Assembly (NCBI GenBank): GCA_016432725.1
Contig: JACJDG010000003.1
Coordinates: 2,046,001-2,110,000, forward strand
Reading direction: 5' to 3'
From: Streptomyces sp. DHE7-1
GTDB lineage: Bacteria > Actinomycetota > Actinomycetes > Streptomycetales > Streptomycetaceae
DNA length: 64,000 nucleotides
The position numbers were made by a program, and so were the translations under genes. The notes under the pieces are model-generated. The model was given only the letters and a program-made list of their open reading frames with translations, had not been told where the DNA came from and made no database searches. Positions 29,898 through 39,505 of the stretch are shown here, in pieces; positions within the stretch are counted from its first letter, which is position 1; every line of letters starts with the position of its first letter.

Positions 29898-30718
29898 TCA
29901 CCGGACGGCCGCCCTGCGGTACGCCCAGGTCGCCGCGGCCAGCGAGACCACTCCGACACCCGCGCACACCCCCAGGTCAGCCAGGACGACGGCCCAGTCG
30001 GGGTGTGCCCCGAAGGTCCGCGCGTACGCCTCCACGCCGTAGGTCGAGGGCAGCAGGTCCCGGGCGAGACGGATGATCTCCGGCATCCGGTCGGCGGGCA
30101 GCACGCCCAGCAGCAGGGCCGCCGACATGCCGAGCTGGCCGAGCAGCGTGGCCAGCTCGGGCCGCGGCGCGAGCAGACCGCAGGCGGCCCGAGCCCGGCG
30201 AGCGCGGCCCCGGCGAGCGGGATCACGGCCACCAGGATCCACAGGTTGGACAGGGGCAGCCCGAACAGCACGCAGCCGAAGACGGCGGTCACCAGCGTCC
30301 CCGGCACGGTGAAGGAGGCGTACGCGCCCGCCGCGCCCAGCACCACCGCCGCCGGCGGCACCGGCAGCGTGGCGTAGTGGTCGAGTCCGCCGCTGGCCCG
30401 CAGCTGCCCGAAGTACTGCGACAGCAGGTTGAGCGCCACGTACGCGACGACCAGCACGGAGGAACCGGCGACCACGGACTGGGCCTCGCCGCCGCTGTCC
30501 ACGACCCCGCGCATCATCACGGTGATGCCGACGGACTGGAAGGTCGCCACGAACAGCAGCGGGATACGGGCTACCCGGGCCCGGGAGAGCTGCGCCCGGT
30601 AGACGGCCACCAGCGACGGCCACAGCCGCGCGGGCGGACCGAGCTCGGCCGCGCCCCGGGCCGCCTCCGCGACGCCCCGGGCGTCGCCGGGCAGCACCTC
30701 GGCGGGTACGACACTCAC
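29898..30718 (-). CDS. ABC-2 type transporter permease (one frameshift)
   Basis: About 273 residues from GTG 30718. The frame changes by one missing base near 30183-30190 (LAGLG joins ACGLLAPRPEL). Six hydrophobic segments, starting with IPLLFVATFQSVGITVMM and ending with GVCAGVGVVSLAAATWAY, give the ABC-2 permease topology. Partner of the ATPase encoded 65 bases upstream. The substrate is unknown; this class exports drugs, lipids or polysaccharides. Confidence 0.8.
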
Positions 30719-30782
30719 GACGCGCTGCTCCTCTTCCCTACGGCTCCGGCGCACACCCGTACGCATTCCGCGGCCCGCGCGC

Positions 30783-31794
30783 TCACGCCTTCACCAGACC
30801 CTGCCGGGCCGCCCCGCCCAGCGACAGGTACACGTCCTCCAGGCTGGGCGTGGCGAGCGTGAAGTCGTCGAGGGCGGCGAAGGCGGCGCCACCGGTCACC
30901 GTGGCGACCGCGGCCCGGGCCTCCTCGGGAGCGAGCCGGAGCGTCCAGCGCCGGCCGGACTCCGTCGCCCGCTCGCGCAGTACGGCCACCTCGGGCACCT
31001 CCAGCGGCGCCCGGTCCCGCCACACCAGCTCCACCCGCACCTCGCCGGACACCTGTTCCTTCAGCCCCGCGGGGTGTCGCAGGCGATGACCCGGCCCTGG
31101 TCCAGGACGGCGACCCGGTCGAGCACGGTCTCCGCCTCGATGACGTTGTGGGTGACGAGCAGCACGGTCGTGCCGCGCTCGGCCCGCCGCCGGTCCACGG
31201 CCGCCCACACCGCGCGCCGGGCCACCGGGTCCATGCCGGTGGTCGGCTCGTCGAGGACGAGCAGCGGCCGTTCCCCGACGAGGGCGGCGGCGAAGCAGGC
31301 GAGCCGCCGCTGGCCGCCGGACAGCTTCTTCAGCGCGCGGCCGGCCAGGGGCGTGAGACCGAGTTCGTCGAGCACGGCGTCCCGCTCGGCCCGGGCCCGC
31401 CGGACGTCCAGGCCGCGCAGGCGTCCGGTGGTCTCGGCGGCGAGCGCCACGGTCAGCTCGTCCAGGGCGGAGGACTCCTGCCCCAGGTAGGCGAGGATCC
31501 GGGCGGCCAGCCGGGGTGCCTGACGATGTCGTGGCCGAGGATCTCGACGCTGCCGGCGTCCGGCCGGAGAAGCCCGGTGAGCTGTCTCACCAGGGTGGAC
31601 TTGCCGGCGCCGTTCGGGCCGAGCAGCCCGAAGATCTCGCCGCGGCGCACCTCGAGGGCCACCTCGTCGGTGGCCCGCACCTCGGGTGTGCCCGGTGTAC
31701 CGCGCCGCCCCTTCACGGGCGGATAGGTCTTGGTGAGCCCACGCACGCGTACGACGTCGTCGTACCGAAGTGCCTGTGCCGCGCGCGTACTCAC
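30783..31794 (-). CDS. ABC transporter ATP-binding protein (two frameshifts)
   Basis: About 337 residues from GTG 31794. Walker [13 protein letters not shown], signature LSGGQRR, Walker [13 protein letters not shown] and the H-loop [11 protein letters not shown] are all present. Bases are missing near 31508-31512 ([15 protein letters not shown] expected) and near 31068-31071 (CDTPRGLKEQV expected). The C-terminal 80 residues resemble the DUF4162-type regulatory tail of ABC-2 ATPases. It works with the permease downstream as an exporter. Confidence 0.85.
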
Positions 31795-31853
31795 AAAGGA
31801 CGAGACTACGGGGTCGGGGGCCCTTACCCGTCCTCGGGGGCGGCCACAGGGGT

Positions 31854-33079
31854 TCAGTCGGCGGCGGGCGCGTGCTGTTCGGTGGCCGCCGGGACGTCGA
31901 CCTCGCGCCAGAAGCCCGCCCGGATGGCGTAACGGTCGTGCTCGTCGATCTGGTCGTCCTTGTGGGCGAGCAGGCCGAAGCGGGCGGCGTAGCGCAGCAG
32001 CTCGCCGTCGATGCGGTGCGGGATGCGCGGATACATCGTGGACAGCCGCTGCACGTGGTGCTGGTCGCCGAGCCGGGAGATCCAGCGGCGGGCGAAGACC
32101 TGCCCCACCTCGTACGGGTCACCGCCGACGGTGGTGATGTCCTCCTCCCGGTCGGCCCAGCGCTGCTCGGCGGTGGTGAGCTGGGCCAGGGTCGGCATGG
32201 AGGCGGCCTCGGGCGGCTCGGCGACCGCTCCCGGCCGGTCCACCCAGCCCTTGTCGGAGGACCACCTGAGGGTCGCGGTCGTCGGATGCTGCACGGCCTG
32301 CGCCCCGGGTGCGCGCAGCGCGGCGAGGTCCTTGGGGTGGGCACGCCCTTGGGAGCGGGCGCCCGGCCCTGGGTGCTGTGCTCGGCGGCGGCCGACGGGT
32401 GGGCGCCCTCGTCGGCGGGGCGTTCGGCGGCCGCGGTGAGCGCGGAGTCCGGCAGCGGCGCGGAGAGGATCGCGGCGATCTCGGGGCGGGTCCCGGGCGG
32501 CGGGGCGCAGACCCCGGTCAGCTCCTTGGCGCGGACGGCCTGGGTGATCCACGCGCGGTCCAGCACCCGCCGCTCGTCGGCCTCCGCGACGAGGTCCTCG
32601 GACTGGTTGTAGTCGCCGTCGGCGGCCTGCACGGCCCAGAGGTGGACGGCGACGCCGTGCTCCTTGGCGGCCATCATGCCGGGCAGCAGGTCGCCGTCGC
32701 CGGTGACCAGGACGATGTCGGAACAGGCGCGGTTGCGTGCCAGCTCGGTCAGCTCGGCGTGCATGGCGGCGTCCACGCCCTTCTGCGCCCAGCGTCCGTC
32801 GCTGCGGGTGAGCGCGCCCAGCCGGACGGTGACCCGGGGCATCACACGCAGCCGGCGGTGCTCCGGCTGGGGGACCCGGTCGGGGGCGCCGTCGAACCAG
32901 TAGATGCGCAGCAGCGGGCGTTCGGTCTCCGACTCGGCGCGTTCGCGCAGGGCCTGGATCAGCGCCGCGTGGTCGACGGTGATCCGGGACCGCGAGGGCT
33001 CACCGGCGAGGAGGCTGGCGGCGGCACCCAGCAGATACCCGGCGTCCACCAGGACGATGCAACGGTCCACGCGACTCAC
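31854..33079 (-). CDS. NYN-domain protein (predicted RNase, one frameshift)
   Basis: About 408 residues from GTG 33079. The N-terminal NYN/PIN-like domain has conserved acidic residues in [23 protein letters not shown] and [13 protein letters not shown], which would hold Mg2+ for RNA cleavage. A low-complexity linker (residues about 210-260) contains the frame break at about 32335, where one base is missing before [10 protein letters not shown]. The C-terminal 120 residues ([36 protein letters not shown]) look like a winged-helix domain. The role in RNA processing is inferred from the fold. Confidence 0.85.
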
Positions 33080-33294
33080 CCTCTTCCCGGGAGGCTTTGC
33101 TTCGGACTTCCTTCGAGTCTGCCCGAACGGACGGGCGTTAACGGCCGGAACTCGATCTTCGGCGTGGCGTTCCGAGGGCCCTTTCGCCCACCATCCCTGT
33201 CACACACGGTAATTATCCGACATGCGGTTGATGTCAGCGTATGTGAATCTGATCCCGGCCCTGGCCCCTAGATCCCCTCAGGAGGCAGATCACC

Positions 33295-33474
33295 ATGGCC
33301 AAGAACAAGAACCGCAAGCAGGGTGGCCCGCAGAACCGCGCTCCGCAGGCCGAGCACACGGCGGAACGCGCTCAGCGTCCGGCGGCGGAGGAACCCGAGT
33401 CCTCCATGGCGGGCGTCGCGGGCAGCCCTTCTGATGTCTCCCGTAAGAAGCAGAAGAGCTTCGGCCACAACTAA
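33295..33474 (+). CDS. Small basic hydrophilic protein, 59 residues
   Basis: ATG 33295 with a strong AGGAGG ribosome site 9 bases upstream, ending in TAA at 33472-33474, rare in this DNA. Sequence MAKNKNRKQGGPQNRAPQ... ending RKKQKSFGHN is rich in Lys, Gln, Asn and Ala and likely disordered. The upstream 100 bases are AT-richer than the surroundings (AATTATCCGACATG, then TTGATG), fitting a promoter, and a strong terminator follows, so it is a monocistronic, probably well-expressed gene. Function unknown; nucleic-acid binding is possible from the charge. Confidence 0.75.
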   Translation: MAKNKNRKQGGPQNRAPQAEHTAERAQRPAAEEPESSMAGVAGSPSDVSRKKQKSFGHN

Positions 33475-33501
33475 AGGGCATTTGAAGCCCAGGCACACAG
33501 G

Positions 33502-33530
33502 AGGGGCGCACCCGGTGAGGGTGCGCCCCT
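33502..33530. terminator. Bidirectional terminator between the 59-residue gene and dnaE
   Basis: Perfect 12-bp inverted repeat (33502-33513 and 33519-33530) with loop GGTGA, between two convergent stops. TTCG follows on the + strand. Confidence 0.88.
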
Positions 33531-33574
33531 TCGTCATCGGCGCGGTGTCCCCGCGCGGTTGCCCGCCCTGCGGC

Positions 33575-36500
33575 TCAGCCGGCCAGGCAGGACGGGCCGA
33601 GCAGCACCTTCAGGTCGCCGAACAACGCCGGGTCGGGCTTGACCCGGTGCCGGTCCAGGCGCAGGACGGTGGTCTTGCGCGGGCCCTGGAGCTTGATCCG
33701 GACCTCGCTGTCGCCCTTGTGGTGGCTGAGGATCTCGCCGAGCCGGCTGACCATGGGCGGGGTGACCCTGGTGGCCGGGATGGTGAGGATCACCGGCGCG
33801 TTGGTGCCCGCGTTGGACAGGTCCGGGACCATCAGCTCCATGGCGACGAGCCGGGGCACGTCCTCGCGCTTGTCGAGGCGGCCCTTGACGAACACCACCG
33901 CGTCCTCGACCAGTTGGGTCGACACGAGCTGGTAGGTGGCCGGGAAGAACATGCACTCGATGGAGCCCGCGAGGTCCTCCACCGTGGCGATGGCCCAGGC
34001 GTTGCCCTGCTTGGTCATCTTGCGCTGCAGGCCGGAGATGATGCCGCCGATGGTGACGACCGCGCCGTCGGCGTGCTCACCGCCGGTGAGCTGGGAGATG
34101 CCCGCGTCGGCCTTGTCGGACAGCACGTGCTCCAGTCCGAAGAGCGGGTGGTCGGAGACGTACAGACCGAGCATCTCCCGCTCCTGGGCGAGCAGATAGG
34201 TCTTGTCCCACTCGTCCTCGGCGAACTGCACGTCGAGTCCGAAGCCGGGCTCGCTGCTGGTCTCCTCCCCCATTCCGCCGAAGAGGTCGAACTGGCCCTC
34301 GGCCTCCTTGCGCTTGACCGCGACCACGTTGTCGATCATCGGCTCGAAGTGCGCGGTGAGGCCCTTGCGGGTGTGCCCCAGGGTGTCGAACGCGCCCGCC
34401 TTGATCAGCGACTCGGTGGTGCGCTTGTTGCAGGCGACCGCCTCGACCTTGTCGAGGTAGTCGGGGAACGAGGCGTACTTGCCCTTGGCCTTGCGGCTCT
34501 TGATGATCGATTCCACCACGTTGGTGCCGACGTTGCGCACGGCTTCGAGGCCGAAGAGGATCACGTCGTCGCCCTGGGCGGCGAAGTTGTGCACCGACTC
34601 GTTGACGTTCGGCGGGAGCACCTTGATGCCCATGCGGCGGCACTCGTTGAGGTAGACGGCCGACTTGTCCTTGTCGTCCTTGACCGAGGTGAGCAGTCCG
34701 GCCATGTACTCGGCGGGGTGGTTCGCCTTCAGGTAGGCGGTCCAGTACGAGACCAGTCCGTACGCGGCGGAGTGCGCCTTGTTGAAGGCGTAGCCGGCGA
34801 ACGGGACCAGCACGTCCCACAGCGCCTGGATCGCCTCGTCGCTGTAGCCGTTCTTCTTGGCGCCGGCCTGGAAGATGGTGAAGTTCTTCGCCAGCTCGTC
34901 GGGCTTCTTCTTGCCCATCACGCGGCGGAGGATGTCGGCCTCGCCGAGCGAGTACCCGGCGATGATCTGGGCGGCCTTCTGCACCTGCTCCTGGTAGACG
35001 ATCAGGCCGTAGGTGACGGCCAGGACCTCTTCCAGCGGCTCCGCCAGCTCCTTGTGGATCGGGGTGATCTCCTGGAGCCCGTTCTTGCGGAGCGCGTAGT
35101 TGGTGTGCGAGTCCATGCCCATCGGACCGGGCCGGTAGAGCGCGGAGACGGCGGAGATGTCCTCGAAGTTGTCGGGCTTCATCAGGCGCAGCAGGGAGCG
35201 CATGGGGCCGCCGTCGAACTGGAAGACGCCGAGGGTCTCGCCGCGCTGGAGGAGTTCGAAGGTCTTCGGGTCGTCGAGCGGCAGGGCCAGCAGGTCGAGG
35301 TCGATCCCCTTGTTGGACTTCACCATCTTGACGGCGTCGTCCATGATCGTCAGGTTGCGCAGGCCGAGGAAGTCCATCTTCAGCAGGCCGAGCGACTCGC
35401 ACTGCGGGTAGTCCCACTGCGTGATGGTCACGCCGTCCGTGTGCCGCACCCAGATGGGGGCGTGGTCGACGATGGGCTCGCTGGACATGATCACGCCGGC
35501 CGCGTGCACACCCATCTGCCGGACCAGGCCCTCGACGCCCTTGGCGGTGTCGATGACCTTCTTGACGTCCGGCTCGTTCTCGTACATCGAGCGGATCTCG
35601 CCCGCCTCGTTGTAGCGCGGGTGCGAGGGGTCGGTGATGCCGTTCAGGTCGATGCCCTTGCCGAGGACGTCGGCGGGCATGGCCTTGGTGAGCCGGTCGC
35701 CCATGGCGTACGGGTAGCCCAGCACGCGCGCGGAGTCCTTGATGGCGTTCTTCGCCTTGATCTTGCCGTAGGTGCCGATCATGGCGACCTTGTCGGCGCC
35801 GTACTTCTCGGTCACGTACCGGATCACCTCGACGCGCCTGCGCTCGTCGAAGTCGATGTCGACGTCGGGCATGGAGACGCGCTCGGGGTTGAGGAACCGC
35901 TCGAAGATCAGGCCGTGCGGGATCGGGTCGAGGTCGGTGATGCCCATGGCGTAGGCGACGATCGAACCGGCCGCGGAGCCACGCCCGGGACCGACCGCGA
36001 TGCCGTTCTTCTTCGCCCACATGATGAAGTCGGCGACGACGAGGAAGTAGCCCGGGAACCCCATCTGGATGATGACGTCCATCTCGTACTCGACCTGCTT
36101 CTGGCGGTCCTCCGGGATGCCGCCGGGGAAGCGCCGCTCCATGCCGCGGCGGACCTCCTCCTTGAACCAGGTGACCTCGGTGTAGCCGTCCGGGATGTCG
36201 AACTTCGGCATGAGGTTCTTCGCCTCGAACATGCCGGTGGTGTCGATCTGCTCGGCCACCAGCAGGGTGTTGCGGCAGCCCTCCTGCCAGGCGTCCGAGG
36301 AGTCGATGGCGTACATCTCGTCCGTGGACTTCAGGTAGTAGCCGGTGCCGTCGAACTTGAAGCGGTCGGGGTCGGAGAGGTTCTTGCCGGTCTGGATGCA
36401 CAGCAGCGCGTCGTGGGCGGTCGCCTCGTGCGCGTACGTGTAGTGCGAGTCGTTGGTGACCAGCGGGGGGATGCCGAGCTTCTTGCCGATCTCCAGGAGG

Positions 36501-37114
36501 CCGTCACGGACCCGGTGCTCGATCTCGATGCCGTGGTCCATCAGCTCCAGGAAGTAGCGGTCCTTGCCGAAGATGTCCTGGTAGTCGGCGGCCGCCTTCA
36601 GGGCCTCGTCGAACTGGCCGAGGCGCAGACGGGTCTGCAGCTCGCCGGACGGGCAGCCGGTGGAGGCGATCAGGCCCTCGGACCACTGGGAGATCGTCTC
36701 CTTGTCCATCCGGGGCCACTTCTGGAGCCAGCCCTCGGCGTAGGCGTCCGAGGAGAGCCGGAAGAGGTTGTGCAGGCCCGTCGCGTTGGCCGCCCAGATC
36801 GTCTTGTGGGTGTAGCCACCGGAACCGGAGACGTCGTCCCGCTTCTGGTGCGGCTGGCCCCACTGGATCTTGCGCTTGTTGCGCCGGGACTCGGGCGCGA
36901 CATACGCCTCGATGCCGATGATCGGGGTGACTCCGGCCTTCTTCGCGGAATGGAAGAAGTCGTACGCCCCGTGCAGGTTGCCGTGGTCGGACATGGCGAT
37001 GTGCGTCATGCCCATCTCGTTGCAGGCGTTGAACATGTCCTTGAGCCGCGCGGCACCGTCCAGCAGCGAGTACTGGGTGTGGACGTGCAGGTGCGTGAAG
37101 GGCGGCTTCGACAC
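33575..37114 (-). CDS. dnaE: DNA polymerase III alpha subunit
   Basis: 1179 residues, GTG start, the main replicative polymerase of the DnaE1 type. An N-terminal PHP domain (FTHLHVHTQYSLLDGAARL) is followed by the polymerase core with GPGRGSAAGSIVAYAMG and the catalytic acidic pair in PDVDIDFDERRR. Then come the fingers and helix-hairpin-helix (FNKAHSAAYGLVSYWTAYLK), and a C-terminal OB fold (GAVVTIGGIISGLQRKMTKQG). The frame is intact over 3.5 kb. Transcribed divergently from the DUF2252 gene. Confidence 0.98.
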   Translation of the reverse strand: MSKPPFTHLHVHTQYSLLDGAARLKDMFNACNEMGMTHIAMSDHGNLHGAYDFFHSAKKAGVTPIIGIEAYVAPESRRNKRKIQWGQPHQKRDDVSGSGGYTHKTIWAANATGLHNLFRLSSDAYAEGWLQKWPRMDKETISQWSEGLIASTGCPSGELQTRLRLGQFDEALKAAADYQDIFGKDRYFLELMDHGIEIEHRVRDGLLEIGKKLGIPPLVTNDSHYTYAHEATAHDALLCIQTGKNLSDPDRFKFDGTGYYLKSTDEMYAIDSSDAWQEGCRNTLLVAEQIDTTGMFEAKNLMPKFDIPDGYTEVTWFKEEVRRGMERRFPGGIPEDRQKQVEYEMDVIIQMGFPGYFLVVADFIMWAKKNGIAVGPGRGSAAGSIVAYAMGITDLDPIPHGLIFERFLNPERVSMPDVDIDFDERRRVEVIRYVTEKYGADKVAMIGTYGKIKAKNAIKDSARVLGYPYAMGDRLTKAMPADVLGKGIDLNGITDPSHPRYNEAGEIRSMYENEPDVKKVIDTAKGVEGLVRQMGVHAAGVIMSSEPIVDHAPIWVRHTDGVTITQWDYPQCESLGLLKMDFLGLRNLTIMDDAVKMVKSNKGIDLDLLALPLDDPKTFELLQRGETLGVFQFDGGPMRSLLRLMKPDNFEDISAVSALYRPGPMGMDSHTNYALRKNGLQEITPIHKELAEPLEEVLAVTYGLIVYQEQVQKAAQIIAGYSLGEADILRRVMGKKKPDELAKNFTIFQAGAKKNGYSDEAIQALWDVLVPFAGYAFNKAHSAAYGLVSYWTAYLKANHPAEYMAGLLTSVKDDKDKSAVYLNECRRMGIKVLPPNVNESVHNFAAQGDDVILFGLEAVRNVGTNVVESIIKSRKAKGKYASFPDYLDKVEAVACNKRTTESLIKAGAFDTLGHTRKGLTAHFEPMIDNVVAVKRKEAEGQFDLFGGMGEETSSEPGFGLDVQFAEDEWDKTYLLAQEREMLGLYVSDHPLFGLEHVLSDKADAGISQLTGGEHADGAVVTIGGIISGLQRKMTKQGNAWAIATVEDLAGSIECMFFPATYQLVSTQLVEDAVVFVKGRLDKREDVPRLVAMELMVPDLSNAGTNAPVILTIPATRVTPPMVSRLGEILSHHKGDSEVRIKLQGPRKTTVLRLDRHRVKPDPALFGDLKVLLGPSCLAG

Positions 37115-37339
37115 GGTGTGGCCTCCAACGGAAACACTTGGCGACGGGCTGGCGGACGGTCCGGGGGTCAGCGTCGAAGTCTATGCCCGTGCACTGACAC
37201 ACGCGGGGCATCCCCACGTACCTTCGTCCGGGAACCGGGCACTCCCGCGTGGCGTCGCCCGTTGAAGACGGCGGAGACGCTGTCGTTCCCCGCACGTCCG
37301 TCCACAGCACCACCGTCCCGCACCAGGAGGCACTCCGCG

Positions 37340-38665
37340 ATGCCGGTCCCCGAGCTCAACGACGAGCAGCGTGGCGAGGAGATCCTCGCCGTCTTCGACA
37401 CCGCCTTCGGCCGGCTCCTCGCCGCCGACCCGGCCGCGTTCCGGGTGAAGTTCCGGAAGATGGCGGCCTCGGCCTTCGCGTTCTACCGGGGCACGGCAGG
37501 CCTCTTCTACCACGACCTCGACGCGGAGAAGCGCGGCGGCCCGTACCTGGACGACCGCACCTCGCGCGTGTGGATCCACGGCGATCTGCACGCGGAGAAC
37601 TTCGGCACCTACATGGACTCCAACGGGCGCCTGGTCTTCAACGTCAACGACTTCGACGAGGCCTACGTCGGCCCGTTCACCTGGGACCTGAAGCGCTTCT
37701 CCGCGTCCATCGCGCTGATCGGATACGCGAAGGCGCTCAGCGACGAGCAGATCACCGAGCTGGTGACGATCTACGCCGAGGCCTACCGGGAGCGCATCCA
37801 CGCCCTGGCCACGGGCGCCAAGAGCGACGAGGTGCCGCCGTTCACCCTGGACACCGCGCAGGGTCCGCTGCTGGACGCGCTGCGTGACGCCCGCTCGCTC
37901 ACCCGTTTCGGCCTGCTGGAGTCGATGACGGAGATCCGCGACTTCGAGCGCCGGTTCGCGCCGGGCGGCGGCTCCATCGAGCTGGACGCCGCGACCCGCT
38001 ACAAGGTGCTGGCCGCCTTCGACGGCTACCTGGAGACGCTGCCGGAGACCTCGCTGGCCCGCCCGGACTCCTACCGGGTCAAGGACGTCGTGGGCCGCCG
38101 GGGTATCGGGATCGGCTCGGCGGGCCTGCCCTCGTACAACATCCTCCTGGAGGGGCACAGCGACGCCCTCGAGAACGATGTCGTGATCTACATCAAGCAG
38201 GCCCAGACCCCGGCGGTCTCCCGGCACATCACGGACCCGGCGATCGCGGAGTACTTCCTGCACGAGGGTCACCGCACGGTGATCTCCCAGCGCGCCCTCC
38301 AGGCGCACGCCGACCCGTGGCTGGGCTGGACCGAGCTGGACGGCGCCGGGCAGCTGGTGGCCGAGGTCTCGCCGTACGCCGTCGACCTGGACTGGGGCGA
38401 CATCGACGACCCGGAGGAGATCGCGGCCGTCGTCGCCGACCTGGGCCGGGCCACGGCGACGATGCACGCGGCGGCGGACGACACCTCCGGCGAGTCCCTG
38501 GTGCCGTTCTCCACCGAGCGGGCCATCGACGCGGCCCTCGCGGCCGACGAGGAGGGTTTCGCGCCGCTCCTGGTGGACTTCGCGCACGGCTACGGCGCAC
38601 GCGCGCGTGCCGACCACCAGATCTTCCTCGACCTGTTCCGCAACGGCCGGATCCCGGGGCTGTGA
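37340..38665 (+). CDS. DUF2252 family protein (aminoglycoside-phosphotransferase-like fold)
   Basis: 441 residues from ATG 37340 with a CAGGAGG site. The motif HGDLHAENFG at about residues 82-91 and NDFDEAYVGPFTWDLKRFSAS resemble the Brenner motif and metal site of APH/choline kinases, suggesting phosphotransfer or nucleotide binding. The lysine of VIYIKQAQTP could be a further active-site residue. Function of DUF2252 is unknown. Its 5' region is shared with dnaE (225 bases, no clear promoter match). Confidence 0.88.
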   Translation: MPVPELNDEQRGEEILAVFDTAFGRLLAADPAAFRVKFRKMAASAFAFYRGTAGLFYHDLDAEKRGGPYLDDRTSRVWIHGDLHAENFGTYMDSNGRLVFNVNDFDEAYVGPFTWDLKRFSASIALIGYAKALSDEQITELVTIYAEAYRERIHALATGAKSDEVPPFTLDTAQGPLLDALRDARSLTRFGLLESMTEIRDFERRFAPGGGSIELDAATRYKVLAAFDGYLETLPETSLARPDSYRVKDVVGRRGIGIGSAGLPSYNILLEGHSDALENDVVIYIKQAQTPAVSRHITDPAIAEYFLHEGHRTVISQRALQAHADPWLGWTELDGAGQLVAEVSPYAVDLDWGDIDDPEEIAAVVADLGRATATMHAAADDTSGESLVPFSTERAIDAALAADEEGFAPLLVDFAHGYGARARADHQIFLDLFRNGRIPGL

Positions 38666-38670
38666 CCTCC

Positions 38671-38699
38671 GGGACTCACAGCCATCCTTTAGGAGTCCC
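38671..38699 (+). terminator. Hairpin downstream of the DUF2252 gene
   Basis: 7-bp inverted repeat GGGACTC/GAGTCCC around a 15-base loop, 6 bases after the stop. Weak compared with other terminators here. Confidence 0.4.
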
Positions 38700-38732
38700 T
38701 TACCGGCGTCCGTGACACACTCTGTAGTCACC

Positions 38733-39425
38733 ATGGACATCTCCGGGACCCAGCTCAGAGCCGTGCGCGCGGCGCTGTTCACGGCAGTGGTCGTGACGCT
38801 CAGCACCGCGTCGCACGTTCTGCTGTCCAGGGCCCCGCTGCCGGTGGCGACCGTGACCGCGGTCGCCGGCGCGGTGTTCGTCACCGCGTACGCGCTGGCG
38901 GGCCGCGAGCGCGGCTTCGGCCGGATCGCGGCCCTGCTGGTCCCGCTGGAGCTGGCCGCCGACACGGTGTTCACCACCGGCCAGCAGTCCTGCTATGGCA
39001 GGGCGGGCGGCCCGGTCGCGGGTCCCCTGCACGCGTTCGGCTTCGACGTGCTGTGCCGGGGCGGCAGCGTCGGCACGCCGCTGGCCCAGGTGACCGGCGC
39101 GCCCGGCCGCGGTGCCGTGGTCCCGTTCGCGGACGCCGGCCCGGCCGCCGCCTGGCTGCTGCTCGCCGCGCACCTCGGCGTGGGGCTGCTGGCCGCCGCC
39201 TGGCTGCGCCGGGGCGAGCGGGCCCTGGCCCAGCTGCTGGGCGCGGTCGGCGCCACCACCTTCCGGCCGCTGCTGCTGGCGGCGGCAGCGGGCACGGTGC
39301 GGCCGCTGCCGGTCCGCCGGCTGCCGCGTCCGGCCCCCTGGCCGGCCGTCGCCCGCGACCGGCTCCTCGTGCACTCCCTGGGACGGCGTGGACCGCCGCG
39401 CTCCCGCGCTCTCGCCCTCCTCTGA
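38733..39425 (+). CDS. Hydrophobic membrane protein of unknown function
   Basis: 230 residues from ATG 38733. About five hydrophobic segments (AALFTAVVVTLSTASHVLL, VATVTAVAGAVFVTAYALA, IAALLVPLELAADTVF, AAAWLLLAAHLGVGLLAAAWL and TFRPLLLAAAAGT) and a basic C-terminal tail. Two cysteines lie in the extracytoplasmic part (QQSCYGR, DVLCRGG). It precedes a DsbA-like gene by 80 bases, so partnership in thiol or metal chemistry at the membrane is conceivable but unsupported. Confidence 0.72.
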   Translation: MDISGTQLRAVRAALFTAVVVTLSTASHVLLSRAPLPVATVTAVAGAVFVTAYALAGRERGFGRIAALLVPLELAADTVFTTGQQSCYGRAGGPVAGPLHAFGFDVLCRGGSVGTPLAQVTGAPGRGAVVPFADAGPAAAWLLLAAHLGVGLLAAAWLRRGERALAQLLGAVGATTFRPLLLAAAAGTVRPLPVRRLPRPAPWPAVARDRLLVHSLGRRGPPRSRALALL

Positions 39426-39505
39426 GCGGCGACCGCTGAGCACGACCAGTCCCCCACACGTATCCCGCGTACGACGTGTGCGCGTCCCATATGGAGATCA
39501 ACACT

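Noticed and set aside
33323..38665. Open frame of 1780 codons on the + strand
   Set aside because: Most of it is the antisense of dnaE, kept open by GC bias; only 37340-38665 (DUF2252) is a real gene with a ribosome site and conserved motifs.
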